A stretch of DNA of 64,000 nt, from positions 2,232,001 through 2,296,000 of the forward strand of contig NZ_CP141285.1 of the NCBI RefSeq assembly GCF_035319885.1, given 5' to 3'. The notes under the pieces are model-generated. The model was not told the origin of the DNA. It worked only from the letters and a program-made list of their open reading frames with translations, and searched no databases. Both the position numbers and the translations under genes were made by a program. This document shows, piece by piece, positions 44,767 to 53,636 of this stretch (the stretch's first letter is position 1; every line of letters starts with the position of its first letter). The DNA is from Altererythrobacter sp. H2 (GTDB lineage Bacteria > Pseudomonadota > Alphaproteobacteria > Sphingomonadales > Sphingomonadaceae).

Positions 44767-46781
44767 GCCGCAACCTCTTGCAGTAGGCCCGCGATCTCTA
44801 CTTCCAGCGCCTTAAGTTCCGCGTCGATTTCATCAAGCGGGCGCGGCGGAGTGTAGCGGTAGAAATAGCGATTGAAGTTGATCTCGTAACCGACGCGGCC
44901 GATTTCGCGGTCGCGGGCGTCGCGGTAGGATTCATCCACCCACGCATCGGCAGCGAATGGCTTCACCTCTCGCGCCACATACTCGCGCCAGTCTTCATTA
45001 AGCGGCACAAGCTCATGATCGCGCAAATCTGTGTCCGGTTCTGGATTGCCGTCCTTGTCAGTGCAAATGTCAGCTTCCTCGTCGCGCTCGGAGAGTGCTG
45101 AAAGAATTGCTTTTTTGACTGGCCCAGCAATCTTCACACCATCTGCCTTGAGCGCCTTAGCCAACGTATTCTCGAAGGCCTCGCGGTTGGTGAAAAGCTT
45201 GTCTCCCATCCCCAGCAAGGCGACTTCGATCTCTTCCCGCTCGTCTTCTGCCAGGCGCGCATACACCTTCTCCGCAGCGAGGCGGGCGATCCGCTCTTGA
45301 TTTGCCTGAAAATTCAGGCGCAGCGGGCGTTCGACGCGGATTTCACGATAGCCGAAGTCGGCAACGTCAAAGATTTTTGCAACGTCGCCTGCACCGCTAT
45401 CACCGTTCAGGAACCCTTCGTAAATGCGCACGATGTCGGCGCGAGCTTCTTCGGGTATCTCTCGGCGCTTGGAGCCTAGAGATTTGCGCATGGAGCGCCA
45501 GAACCGTTCGCCGCTGGCGTCGATCAGCTGCACCTTGCCCCGGCGATTGGCGGGCTTGCGGTTGGTTAGTAACCATACATAGGTCTGAATGCCGGTGTTA
45601 TAGAACAAGTCGGTGGGGAGAGCTACAATCGCCTCAACCCAATCTTTCTCAAACATCCATCGACGGATTTCGCTTTCACCGGACCCCGCTCCACCAGAAA
45701 ATAAGGGCGAACCGTTCATGACGATGCCAATGCGCGAGCCAATTTCATCGTCTCGCATTTTAGAGATCATGTGTTGAAGGAAGAGAAGCTGGCCATCGGA
45801 AATGCGCGGCGTCCCTGCACCGAAGCGGCCATCGGAGCCCATTAAGTCAGCTTCGGCCTTAATCGCGTCTTGATACTTTTTCCAGTCCACGCCGTAAGGC
45901 GGGTTCGACAACATGTAGTGGAATCGCTTATCCTTATGTGCGTCATGCGTGAGCGTGTTGCCAAAGGCGATCTGCTCAGGATCGTGGCCCGTCACGAGCA
46001 TGTCGGATTTACAGATGCCGAAGGATTCACCGTTCAATTCCTGCCCGAACAATTCGACGCGGATTGAAGGATTAAACTCCTGTAAAGCAGCTTCTGTAAG
46101 TGCGAGCATACCTCCCGTACCGCAGGCCGGGTCATAGACCTGCCTGATGATGCCGCGCCCAGTCAGCTTGGTATCGTCGTTGGCGATCAGCAAATCCACG
46201 ATCAGGCTAATCACCTCGCGAGGGGTGAAGTGCTCACCCGCAGTCTCGTTAGAAATTTCCGAGAAGCGGCGGATTAGCTCCTCGAACAGGTAGCCCATCT
46301 CAATGTTGCTGACGGCATCTGGATGCAGGTCGATTTCTGTGAAACGCTCAAAGACGTTCCAGAGGATATCCCCCTCTTTGAGACGCTTGAGCTGGTCCGT
46401 GAACAGAAACTTGTCGAGAAAGATGTCGCGGACGTTAGTCGAAAACTTGGTGATATAGTCGACCAGATTGGCATGAAGCTGACCGGGGTCTTGGCCCTTG
46501 AGGGTGGTCAGCGTGAAACGGGACAGGTTGTAAACTTTCACGTTATCCCCCACCGCGCCGAACAAAATCATGTCGCGAGTGGCGTCGTCCACGCCTTCGG
46601 GAATCGAATTTGCAGCTTCGAGAACGGCGTCCTTGGCAGATTCAAGGATGCAGTCCAGTCGGCGCAATACGACAAAAGGAAGGATAACTTTGCCGTATTC
46701 AGACTGCTTGAAGTCCCCACGAAGTATATCCGCGACTGACCACACAAATCCGCTAAGGCTGCGGATTTCCTCTCTTTGCAT
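44763..46781 (-). CDS. hsdM: Type I restriction DNA methyltransferase subunit HsdM
   Basis: A 672-residue N6-adenine methyltransferase. Residues 1-150 are the HsdM N-terminal domain (LSGFVWSVADILRGDFKQSEYGKVILPFVVLRRLD). The SAM site is DPACGTGG (217-224) and the catalytic motif NPPYG (293-297). The C-terminal ~170 residues are longer than in short HsdM proteins. First gene of the operon; AGGGG precedes the ATG. A hairpin terminator at 46816-46836 shields it from the transfer genes upstream. Confidence 0.93.
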   Translation of the reverse strand: MQREEIRSLSGFVWSVADILRGDFKQSEYGKVILPFVVLRRLDCILESAKDAVLEAANSIPEGVDDATRDMILFGAVGDNVKVYNLSRFTLTTLKGQDPGQLHANLVDYITKFSTNVRDIFLDKFLFTDQLKRLKEGDILWNVFERFTEIDLHPDAVSNIEMGYLFEELIRRFSEISNETAGEHFTPREVISLIVDLLIANDDTKLTGRGIIRQVYDPACGTGGMLALTEAALQEFNPSIRVELFGQELNGESFGICKSDMLVTGHDPEQIAFGNTLTHDAHKDKRFHYMLSNPPYGVDWKKYQDAIKAEADLMGSDGRFGAGTPRISDGQLLFLQHMISKMRDDEIGSRIGIVMNGSPLFSGGAGSGESEIRRWMFEKDWVEAIVALPTDLFYNTGIQTYVWLLTNRKPANRRGKVQLIDASGERFWRSMRKSLGSKRREIPEEARADIVRIYEGFLNGDSGAGDVAKIFDVADFGYREIRVERPLRLNFQANQERIARLAAEKVYARLAEDEREEIEVALLGMGDKLFTNREAFENTLAKALKADGVKIAGPVKKAILSALSERDEEADICTDKDGNPEPDTDLRDHELVPLNEDWREYVAREVKPFAADAWVDESYRDARDREIGRVGYEINFNRYFYRYTPPRPLDEIDAELKALEVEIAGLLQEVAA

Positions 46782-46815
46782 CTATTAATCCCCTGTCGTT
46801 TCCGCACGAAACAAA

Positions 46816-46836
46816 ACATGGGGTTTCGCCCCATGT
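46816..46836 (-). terminator. Intrinsic terminator between transfer remnants and hsdM
   Basis: Perfect 8-bp stem ACATGGGG/CCCCATGT with loop TTTCG, followed on the minus strand by TTTTGTTTCG, and also T-rich on the plus side. It would stop minus-strand transcripts from the VirD4/relaxase region 35 bp before hsdM. The 210 bp from 46840 to 47049 show no gene or clear repeat. Confidence 0.7.
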
Positions 46837-47049
46837 CTCTATTCTTTTTCCGGATGACGCGCCCCTACTGCTGCTGCACTCGGAGCGCTATCGGTTCCCA
46901 CTTTGGCCGGTATCATGCCACAGGGCAAAGGTAATTTTCTTTCAATGTGTCGGGCGGATGCTCCCCGTTGCAGTCGGTGCCGCGAAATTTGTCAGAACAA
47001 GCTCATCTTGCAAGATCAGCATCCATGATCGCCAATAGCGCGTCGCTCC

Positions 47050-47379
47050 CTAGCGCATCCAAGGCGGTTTCAGGAACTGCCGTGCGCGGAATCTGGAACG
47101 CAGGCGACGGCGCACCGCGCGCGGTGGTTTCGGGCGTGGAGCCAAGGGGGGAGCAAGGAACATCGACCCCAAGTCGGCACCGTCAGCCACGCCCTCGGAT
47201 GTGTTGCCGGAAGTCGAAAAGAAACTGGATGTGATTTCGGTATGGCTGGCGCTACCAGCCCCGCCCTTGGCTTTCTTGGCGCGTCGGGCAACCGCCATGA
47301 AGCGTGATACAAGGCTCGGCACAAGCGCAAGCGCCGTGCCGCGCACGAAGCGCGATACCGATTTGGCGGCTTGCGGCAC
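47050..47379 (-). CDS. Doubtful ORF, possible frameshifted tail of the relaxase region
   Basis: A 109-codon frame starting at a GTG (VPQAAKSVSRFVRGTALALVPSLVSRF), rich in Ala, Arg and Ser. The frame is open for about 25 codons upstream, overlapping the end of the relaxase tail (RTLTGSRFLQSQPGLLLGQIASL), with no start codon there. It may be the continuation of the relaxase after a frameshift at the DPRAR stop, or a degraded separate gene. Confidence 0.3.
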   Translation of the reverse strand: MPQAAKSVSRFVRGTALALVPSLVSRFMAVARRAKKAKGGAGSASHTEITSSFFSTSGNTSEGVADGADLGSMFLAPPLAPRPKPPRAVRRRLRSRFRARQFLKPPWMR

Positions 47380-47438
47380 TAGGCTGGCAATCTGTCCTAG
47401 CAGCAGGCCCGGTTGTGATTGCAGGAAACGCGAGCCTG

Positions 47439-48480
47439 TCAGCGTGCGCGGGGATCTCGCTCCGGCCCTTCACGTTCGCGCGCTAGGGCTTCGCGCTGCC
47501 GTTCTTCATACTCGCGCGCAAGATGGCGAGCGCGCTCGTCGTCCTCGATGGCGCGTTTAAGGTCGCGCGCCTGCTCGTTTAGCAGGTCGGCGCGCTCTCT
47601 GCCCTGACGATCAACAAGGGTGTTGATCTCCGCGCGTTGGGCAGCGTCAATGCCGGACACCATGATGCGGATTTCATCGCTGCGGCGATCCTCAAGGTCG
47701 GTTGCTCGCCTTGCTTCGTCGGCAATGCGCTGACGGCGGGCTTCCTCGTCCACAGCCTCGCGGATGTTGCGCCACATACGCTCAAAGCCGCCCGGCTCCG
47801 GCGGGCGCTCCGCAACCACGCGCTGCGCCTGCTCCTTGGCGAAGTCCTCAATGGCCTTGTTAGCTGCGGCCTGTTGACTCTCTTGTAGCTCAGTCACCTC
47901 GCGGGCGTGGCGCTGCTCTTGTTCCTTCAACTCGGTGGCGTGACGCTCCATGACGGCACGGCGCACAGCGTCGATATGCTGGCGCTCGGCTTCTGCCGCC
48001 ACATCCTGCGGCGACGTTGTATCGCGTTCGGCTGGGGTCGGCTCCTGACGCGGCGGCTCTGCGGTGGTGTCGGGCAGGCCGGACAGATCGGCCTCCGGCG
48101 ATAGCGCGGTGCGGCCAGCCTCTCGGATGGCGGCGCGGGCTTCCTTGACGCTTGGCAGGCTCTCGGAATCTACATCGGCCATGAAGGCGCGAAGGTCTGC
48201 GGCCTTCACGCCGGAAAGCTGGCGGCCAAGGCTATGCACCTTGGCGTCGTCATCGAGGATGACGAAATCGCGGCGGTCACCGCGCGCCAGCACATAGCCC
48301 GCATCCTCAAGTGCGGCCTTGAAGGCTGGGCCGGTGTCGCTGGCTTCATACAGCGCCTTGACCTGCGCCTTGCGCTCGCGGTGGTCGATACCGCCCCGCT
48401 CGGCCTGCTGCCATTCGCCGTGTTGGGCATCGGCGGTGGGGAACTCTGGCTGCGCGTCACGGTTGCGGGTCAGAACTCGT
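47439..48480 (-). pseudogene. Relaxase/mobilisation protein, 5'-truncated C-terminal remnant
   Basis: The frame reads HGEWQQAERGGIDHRERKAQVKALYEASDTG, then DAGYVLARGDRRDFVILDDD and KVHSLGRQLSGVKAADLRAF, and then a long charged coiled-coil tail. This is the C-terminal region seen in conjugative relaxases of integrative elements. The N-terminal nuclease with catalytic Tyr and His cluster is missing. The first usable start is the GTG at 48293, in the middle of a conserved block, and the frame upstream runs out of phase under the end of the VirD4 gene. It is therefore a truncated gene, not an intact relaxase. Confidence 0.7.
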
Positions 48481-51067
48481 GCGACAGTGCCACTACGTCT
48501 TGTCGTGCTATCCCTGCCCGTTGGATATGGGCGTATGCGTGCCAGCGCCCCATTGCGATGAAGTCCGCCGGAGTCATTGCGGGTGCCATCGCGTTGCCTT
48601 CTGAGCGGTATTGGCGGTCACGATCCTCTTGCCGCCATGCCGCTTGCTGTTGGGCGCTCAAGGCCGCAAGCTGGGTGGCCTGATCGGTCGCTTCCGGCAC
48701 GAAGCGCATGTCTGGTGCATAGGTCGGCTTGGCGGTTGCCGCGCCAATGGCCGCACTGTCCAAGAAGCCCCGCGCGGCCTTAAAGTAGAACCCCGCCCCG
48801 CCCGCATTGGGTGGCGGGGCGTCATCGTCCAGCGGTGCAAAGGGCGACCAGCCGCTTATCAATTCCCGCTGATCTAAGCTCTCCCATTGCCCCTCGCCAA
48901 ACACGCGGTTGCGCTCGAACTCTCCCGCCAGCCAACAGGCATAGGACACGGTGGCCTGATCTTCGCTACGCAGGAATATCTTGCTGCGGGCCTGTTGCAT
49001 GAAGTTTTCGGCGGCGTCTTTGCCCATTGCCTGCGTCAGCGCCGCCACCGTCTGCGTAGCGAATACGCCCGCTATTCCAGTGGAGCGCGCGACGTTCCAA
49101 AACGTCGCGTCGCTGAGGCCGGATGTGGGGTCAACGGTCGCAAGTTCCTGCACCTCGTCCATCATCACAATGCAGGGATTGGCCTGCGGGCTGCCGCCCT
49201 GCTTTTTCAACGTAGCCTCGCGCCGCCGCGCTTCCCGATACAGCACCGTCTTGAGCAGGATGGCGACAAGGCGCGCGGGCAAGCCGTCCTCCATCGTATT
49301 CAGGGTCACAAGCGCGATTTTGCCATTGAGCGGCGCGTCCAGGCTGGCGGTATCCTCATTCAGCCCGCACAAGAAACGCTCGCGCAAAGCAGGCGCGCCC
49401 GCGAACCCGTCCATAAGCTGCGAGATATTGGCGGTGATGCCCGTCTTGGTGTCCTTTGCCATGTCTTTCCATGTGGCCGTCACATAGGACTGGCTGGCAG
49501 CAACATCGGATGATGACAGCACGCGCGTAAGGTCGATCTGGCGCAAAAGCGCGTCTTGATCGCCCGCCTTGCGGGCTTCCTCCATGACTTCAAGGCAGGC
49601 TTTATTGGCGCGGCTTATCGCGTCGCACGCCGATTGCAGCCGCTTGTCGTCCAGCACTGCCTGATACGCCCACCACAGGCTCGACGGATGCAGGCGCTTT
49701 GACTCGCCTTCACCCTCCGGCGTCGCGGCATAGGCACGCCCAATAGTGAGCGCGTGGCGCATCAGGTTTGCGGCCATGTCAGGCCAGAAGGTGTCACCCT
49801 GCGCTCCGCCGACCTGTGCGAGAACCGAGCGCAGGACGGCGGCGATATGATTGGGCGCAAGGCTGGCGGTGATATTCACGCCAAGTTCGCCCGTGCCTGT
49901 GCCGATACGCAGCACGTCACCCGACCGCCCCGCAGCGGCGGCGATTTTTTCCGCGTCATGCCACAGCACGCCCTTGGCATCGGTGATGTATGCGCCGCAC
50001 TCCGGCTCCGCGAATACCTGACGCAACAGGGGTTTGAGGATTGCGGTGGTTTTGCCGTCGCCGGTGCCACCGAACACCAGCAGATGCTGGAACAAGGCCT
50101 CTCCATCGAGCGCGAGGGTTTGTCCTTTGCTTGGCGCGGCCATATCGCCGCGCACACGGAAGGTGCCCGTGCCTTTGCCGATCTCAAAGAGCGGCGCGTC
50201 TTCCAAAAACCCCGTGGCATGAGCGACCTGTCGCACATAGCCTGCGCGGGCAATTTCTCGCGCTTCGGCGCGGTAGGGCCAGCGCACGTGAGCGTCCTTG
50301 GACAGCACCTCGTAAGGTGCAGATGCTTCACGTCGCCAATGTTCAATCGCGGCGATGGCGACAAGAATGCCGATGCCTATAGCGATCAACAGCCACGCGG
50401 CCAGCAAGCCAAAAACGGTGATGGCACCGCCAAACAGGCTGGCGGCAAAATCTGCCGCGACGGCCTGCCATACATCCCAGCCCGAAACATAGGCAGGCTC
50501 TTCGCCGGGGAACTGCTCATATAGAACAGGCGCGGCAGTCACGTCCGGCGACGTGACGCCCTTCCACGCCAGCAGTAACAGCGGTTGCGCGATCAGCGCG
50601 ATGATGGTTGCTGCGAGGCCGCATTGCCCTGCGGCTTTGGTCATCCCTGCGCCGAAATGGCGGTCGGCCGCCCACGGAATATCTTGACCGCCAACGAGCT
50701 TGCCGTCCTCCCATAAGGGGCGGCGAATATCGTCCGGCACCTCTTGATAGAGGAACGGATAGAGTTGTTCGGGCCACAGCTCCCGCGCGATCGCCGCGCG
50801 ATCGCCAGCGGGCAATCCGGTCTTGCGAGTGCCGATGCGCTCCACCCCTGCCGCGAAGCGTTCGCTTGCGTTGGCAAGGAAGGGCACGCGCGCAATAAGC
50901 CAATTGACGGGCCTCCACAGCACGTAGGCGGCAAGGCCGATAACAAGCAGCGCTAGCGCTGGAATGAGATTGAGCGCCTTGCGCAAGAGTCTGCGGGTGG
51001 GCGCAAATAGCAAGGCCAGTCCGAGAGCAATGGCAATGGCAACGGGGATGATCCAGTCTGGCATCAT
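48470..51067 (-). CDS. VirD4/TraG-type conjugative coupling ATPase
   Basis: An 865-residue coupling protein. Membrane segments lie near residues 5-20, 30-50, 150-175 and 215-245. The ATPase has Walker A FGGTGDGKTT (about 335) and Walker B CIVMMDEVQELA (about 620), with ATQTVAALTQAMG after it. It would bring a relaxase-DNA complex to a type IV secretion channel. No mating-pair genes are present and the relaxase is broken, so it is probably orphaned. The ATG at 51067 overlaps the upstream gene's stop. Confidence 0.87.
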   Translation of the reverse strand: MMPDWIIPVAIAIALGLALLFAPTRRLLRKALNLIPALALLVIGLAAYVLWRPVNWLIARVPFLANASERFAAGVERIGTRKTGLPAGDRAAIARELWPEQLYPFLYQEVPDDIRRPLWEDGKLVGGQDIPWAADRHFGAGMTKAAGQCGLAATIIALIAQPLLLLAWKGVTSPDVTAAPVLYEQFPGEEPAYVSGWDVWQAVAADFAASLFGGAITVFGLLAAWLLIAIGIGILVAIAAIEHWRREASAPYEVLSKDAHVRWPYRAEAREIARAGYVRQVAHATGFLEDAPLFEIGKGTGTFRVRGDMAAPSKGQTLALDGEALFQHLLVFGGTGDGKTTAILKPLLRQVFAEPECGAYITDAKGVLWHDAEKIAAAAGRSGDVLRIGTGTGELGVNITASLAPNHIAAVLRSVLAQVGGAQGDTFWPDMAANLMRHALTIGRAYAATPEGEGESKRLHPSSLWWAYQAVLDDKRLQSACDAISRANKACLEVMEEARKAGDQDALLRQIDLTRVLSSSDVAASQSYVTATWKDMAKDTKTGITANISQLMDGFAGAPALRERFLCGLNEDTASLDAPLNGKIALVTLNTMEDGLPARLVAILLKTVLYREARRREATLKKQGGSPQANPCIVMMDEVQELATVDPTSGLSDATFWNVARSTGIAGVFATQTVAALTQAMGKDAAENFMQQARSKIFLRSEDQATVSYACWLAGEFERNRVFGEGQWESLDQRELISGWSPFAPLDDDAPPPNAGGAGFYFKAARGFLDSAAIGAATAKPTYAPDMRFVPEATDQATQLAALSAQQQAAWRQEDRDRQYRSEGNAMAPAMTPADFIAMGRWHAYAHIQRAGIARQDVVALSHEF

Positions 51068-51711
51068 TCCACCTCGAAGGCAGCAGCGGGCAGCAGGCCG
51101 CGCATGGTTGCGGGGATGGTGGTCGGGTCGATAGAGGCCGAGCCGCACGGCTGCGCGCCCTGCACTGCGAGGCAATAGACCCGCCATGTGCCTTCATCGT
51201 CGCGCCGCAACAGGCTGAAGATGCGTCGCACCTGTGGCCGTTCGCCATAGTTGGGATTGGCAACATCAACGTAATAGCCAAGCAAAATGCTGCGCTCATC
51301 CTCGACGGCATGAATGCCTTCGGCCTGCCAGTCACCGCGCCAGAACGCATCCGGGGTCTGGCGCGTTACGGCTTCGGGCAAGCGGCCTGTTCTGCCTAGC
51401 GCCTCAATTGCGGAGGTTGCCTCCGCTTGGGCTTCGACTGGCGTTGGTGCCTGAACAACGCGCTGGGGCGGCTGACTTAATCTCGCGCCGATCTCCTGCA
51501 TATACTGGCTGACGGCGCGCCGCTGCGCGTCGGCGTATGCGTTTTTGGCCTCGGCCACGCGCGTTGACGGCGGGGAGTCCGGCAATGACAGAGCGAGAAA
51601 AACGCCAAGGATGATCGCGGCCACCGCACCCCAAAACAAAAACGGCGCGGCCTTGCGCCAGCGTGCCGCCCGCACATGGCCATGTGTTACTAGCTGTTCC
51701 CATTGCAGCAC
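51064..51711 (-). CDS. Hypothetical single-span membrane protein, transfer-associated
   Basis: A 215-residue protein from GTG 51711 (VLQWEQLVTHGHVRAARWRK), with GGAGGG upstream. One membrane helix (FLFWGAVAAIILGVFLALSLP) is followed by a periplasmic domain with VSQYMQEIGARLSQPPQ and YYVDVANPNYGERPQVRRIFSLLRRDDEGTWRVYCLAVQG. It recalls small VirB8/TraM-like periplasmic proteins but the match is too weak to name. It is directly coupled to the VirD4 gene. A TTG start at 51759 is possible. Confidence 0.6.
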   Translation of the reverse strand: MLQWEQLVTHGHVRAARWRKAAPFLFWGAVAAIILGVFLALSLPDSPPSTRVAEAKNAYADAQRRAVSQYMQEIGARLSQPPQRVVQAPTPVEAQAEATSAIEALGRTGRLPEAVTRQTPDAFWRGDWQAEGIHAVEDERSILLGYYVDVANPNYGERPQVRRIFSLLRRDDEGTWRVYCLAVQGAQPCGSASIDPTTIPATMRGLLPAAAFEVE

Positions 51712-52096
51712 GGCCAAGCCCTCCAAAGCCTGCCACGACTGCGACCGCTGGCACGACAAGCCAATGATTCAGGCGGTCATATTAAGCGGGAAGTCGGAAC
51801 GATCAAGCATTCAGCTTATTACTCTCATTGATGGGCGCACAGGAGAGCGCGTGATTGGCGCTGTTCTTTCATTGCAGCACGTCTGACGGTTCGCAATTGA
51901 ACGCCTGCCCTCCCTGCCAGCCCGCTACTCACGACCTTCTTTGTTCGCATCCTTGCAGGGGATTCGCCTTTACGTCCGCAAGCCGCGCAAGCGCGGCTTC
52001 TCAACTGCGTTTCGTCGAGTGCGGCCAAGGCGAACGCCCTGCCTCTGTCTGCTTATGAAGGCCGCGATGGTCGCGGTTCAGACAGGGAGAAAGAGC
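51712..52096. other. Intergenic region between divergent island genes
   Basis: 385 bp with no convincing gene. It must hold the promoters of the VirD4 pair (minus) and the 70-aa gene (plus). A 19-21 bp direct repeat, CTGTTC-CATTGCAGCACG, occurs at 51694-51712 (over the start of the transfer gene) and again at 51861-51881. A GC-rich hairpin AAGCCGCGCAAGCGCGGCTT lies near 51980. An oriT could sit here, but no nic-site consensus is clear. Confidence 0.4.
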
Positions 52097-52309
52097 ATGT
52101 CACAATTCATCGCCCCCAACGAGCTGCACGGCATGAACGAACAGGAACTGCGCGCGCTTCGTGGTCGCATCATGGCCGATCTGCGCAGCATGGGTCAGTC
52201 GGTCTTTCTGAACCCGCATATTTACGCTTCGCTGCAAAACATCGACGCTGCAATCCTGCGCCTGCAACAGCAGCCAAAGTCGCGTGGGCCAAAGCCGCCG
52301 GGTTTCTAA
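52097..52309 (+). CDS. Hypothetical small protein (70 aa)
   Basis: MSQFIAPNELHGMNEQELRALRGR opens a mostly helical protein that ends in a Pro-rich tail. GGGAGAAAGAG precedes the ATG at 52097. It contains LRGRIMADLRSMG and IYASLQNIDAAILRLQQQ, two helices likely to pack as a hairpin. Function unknown; it lies between the transfer remnant and the toxin-antitoxin pair. Confidence 0.6.
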   Translation: MSQFIAPNELHGMNEQELRALRGRIMADLRSMGQSVFLNPHIYASLQNIDAAILRLQQQPKSRGPKPPGF

Positions 52310-52431
52310 GGGCTTTGCACCCCTGATGGCCTCGCCAGCGCATACGATAATATGCTTATTATCAATATGTTATCTGTAGCCGCGCATCGTAGCACCTTGC
52401 CTACTGCGCCGCTCTGTGCAAGAATTGGAGT

Positions 52432-52728
52432 ATGGAACGAGAGGTAGCATTGGCCCGGTTGAGGCCGTTGGAACAAAGGCTGCGCCAGCAAGGCGTTTCG
52501 GCCCTGTATCTCTTTGGCTCTACGGCGCGCGGCGAGGCGGACGATAAATCGGACCTCGACCTTCTTTTTGAATATGTGCCGGATCGTGGGTTTAGTTTGT
52601 TCGATCAAGCCGGGCTTCAAGTGGAGCTTTCCGAATATCTGAATACCAAGGTCGATTTCATACCCCGCAGAGGATTACGCGATAGGGTCAGGCAGCGAGT
52701 AGAAGCTGACATGGTGCAGGTCTTTTAA
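52432..52728 (+). CDS. mntA: MntA-type nucleotidyltransferase antitoxin
   Basis: A 98-residue minimal nucleotidyltransferase with YLFGSTARGEADDKSDLDLL (GSX10DXD-type active site, Ser/Asp/Asp) and the later Asp in KVDFIP. In MntA-HepT pairs this enzyme adds AMP groups to the HepT toxin and silences it. Its stop and the hepT ATG overlap by 1 nt (TAATG). Confidence 0.85.
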   Translation: MEREVALARLRPLEQRLRQQGVSALYLFGSTARGEADDKSDLDLLFEYVPDRGFSLFDQAGLQVELSEYLNTKVDFIPRRGLRDRVRQRVEADMVQVF

Positions 52729-53096
52729 TGAGCCGCGACCTGAGCGATAACCTCGACAATCTCCAAGTGTTGATTCAACGCATAGAGGACAGTTTGAAGG
52801 ATAGGTCTTACGAGGACTATCTGAATGACCAAGACCTTCAGGATGCAACCACTTATCGTCTATCAATGCTTGGGGAAATAACGGGCAAGCTGCCTGACGA
52901 TGTGAAAGAGCGGCATCCAGACATACCTTGGAATAAGATACGCGGTTTGAGAAACGTCGCCAGCCACGACTATTTCAGCAACATGCCTGACATGGTGTGG
53001 GAAGGAACGCGGTCGCTCGAACCTATCAAGCAAATGATCCGCGAAGAACTAGCGCGCATCGAAGCGGAACAGCGCGACGGTGGCCGCAGGCGCTAA
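52728..53096 (+). CDS. hepT: HepT-type ribonuclease toxin
   Basis: A 122-residue all-helical HEPN protein of the DUF86/HepT family. The RX4HXY active-site motif reads LRNVASHDY near residue 76, followed by a helix IKQMIREELARIEAE. It should cleave RNA unless AMPylated by MntA. In an island like this the pair can stabilise the element or act against phage. Confidence 0.85.
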   Translation: MSRDLSDNLDNLQVLIQRIEDSLKDRSYEDYLNDQDLQDATTYRLSMLGEITGKLPDDVKERHPDIPWNKIRGLRNVASHDYFSNMPDMVWEGTRSLEPIKQMIREELARIEAEQRDGGRRR

Positions 53097-53137
53097 CAGC
53101 TTCCATTGCGTCCGGCACGGGCGCTGAACAGGACAGC

Positions 53138-53509
53138 ATGGAGCAATGGATAGAGGCACAGGACTTTATCGCGGCTGACGTCATCCGGTGGAAGGAAGGC
53201 GTCTTTCACAATCGCCGCAAGGGCAAGGCCCTCCGAATTGGCGAGCGCCAGGTTGCCGCAGAAGTGTTGCAACGGGGTGAGGACGGTTGGGTGAAGCTCC
53301 TCGTGCGGGGGTGCACGATCACGAAAGACGAAGCTGCCGGAAAGACTGTTCAGGCGCTCAAGGCGGGCGAACAGATACGGCGTGCCGCCAAGACTCTCCT
53401 GCGAGGCAAGGTCGAGCGATTGCTATGGGATGATGAAACCGCGCGAGCGGCGGTGCTGGCGAGCAAGCCCGCCAAGTCGCGCTTCGCAGATTTGCTTGTA
53501 GAGGAATAA
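53138..53509 (+). CDS. Hypothetical protein (123 aa)
   Basis: A soluble 123-residue protein that begins MEQWIEAQDFIAADVIRWKEGVFHNR. It looks like a small beta-rich N-terminal half (RIGERQVAAEVLQRGEDGWVKLLVRGC) with a helical C-terminus. I do not recognise it. The ATG at 53138 is 41 bp after hepT, so it is probably transcribed with the toxin pair. Confidence 0.6.
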   Translation: MEQWIEAQDFIAADVIRWKEGVFHNRRKGKALRIGERQVAAEVLQRGEDGWVKLLVRGCTITKDEAAGKTVQALKAGEQIRRAAKTLLRGKVERLLWDDETARAAVLASKPAKSRFADLLVEE

Positions 53510-53522
53510 GAAGGCGATGGGC

Positions 53523-53636
53523 GGTTCCCGTTCGGGAACCTGATGCCCAACGGTTCAGCCTGTTCAGGCTGAACCTTCGCAAAAGGCCGACGCCATCGTT
53601 CTGGCTTTCGGCCAAGGGCAAGCGCCGTTCGGCGCT
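53523..53636. repeat. Cluster of four hairpins between the toxin genes and tRNA-Leu
   Basis: In order: GGTTCCCG-TTCGGGAACC (53523-53540), GGTTCAGCCTG with its exact complement CAGGCTGAACC (53552-53575), GGCCGA/TCGGCC (about 53585-53613) and AGCGCC-GTTC-GGCGCT (53621-53636). No reading frame covers them. They may end the convergent transcripts, or form an origin of transfer or recombination-directionality site. Confidence 0.6.

Noticed and set aside
47439-48293. The relaxase-region ORF as a complete 284-aa gene starting at GTG 48293
   Set aside because: The start falls inside the conserved GYVLARGD block and the frame carries related sequence further upstream without any start codon, so truncation fits better.
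51545-51886. A 113-codon plus-strand ORF across the transfer gene start
   Set aside because: Most of it is antisense to the membrane protein gene. It has no ribosome site and no recognisable sequence.
53523-53636. CRISPR array in the hairpin cluster
   Set aside because: The stem-loops differ in sequence and spacing. There are no direct repeats, and no cas genes in the window.
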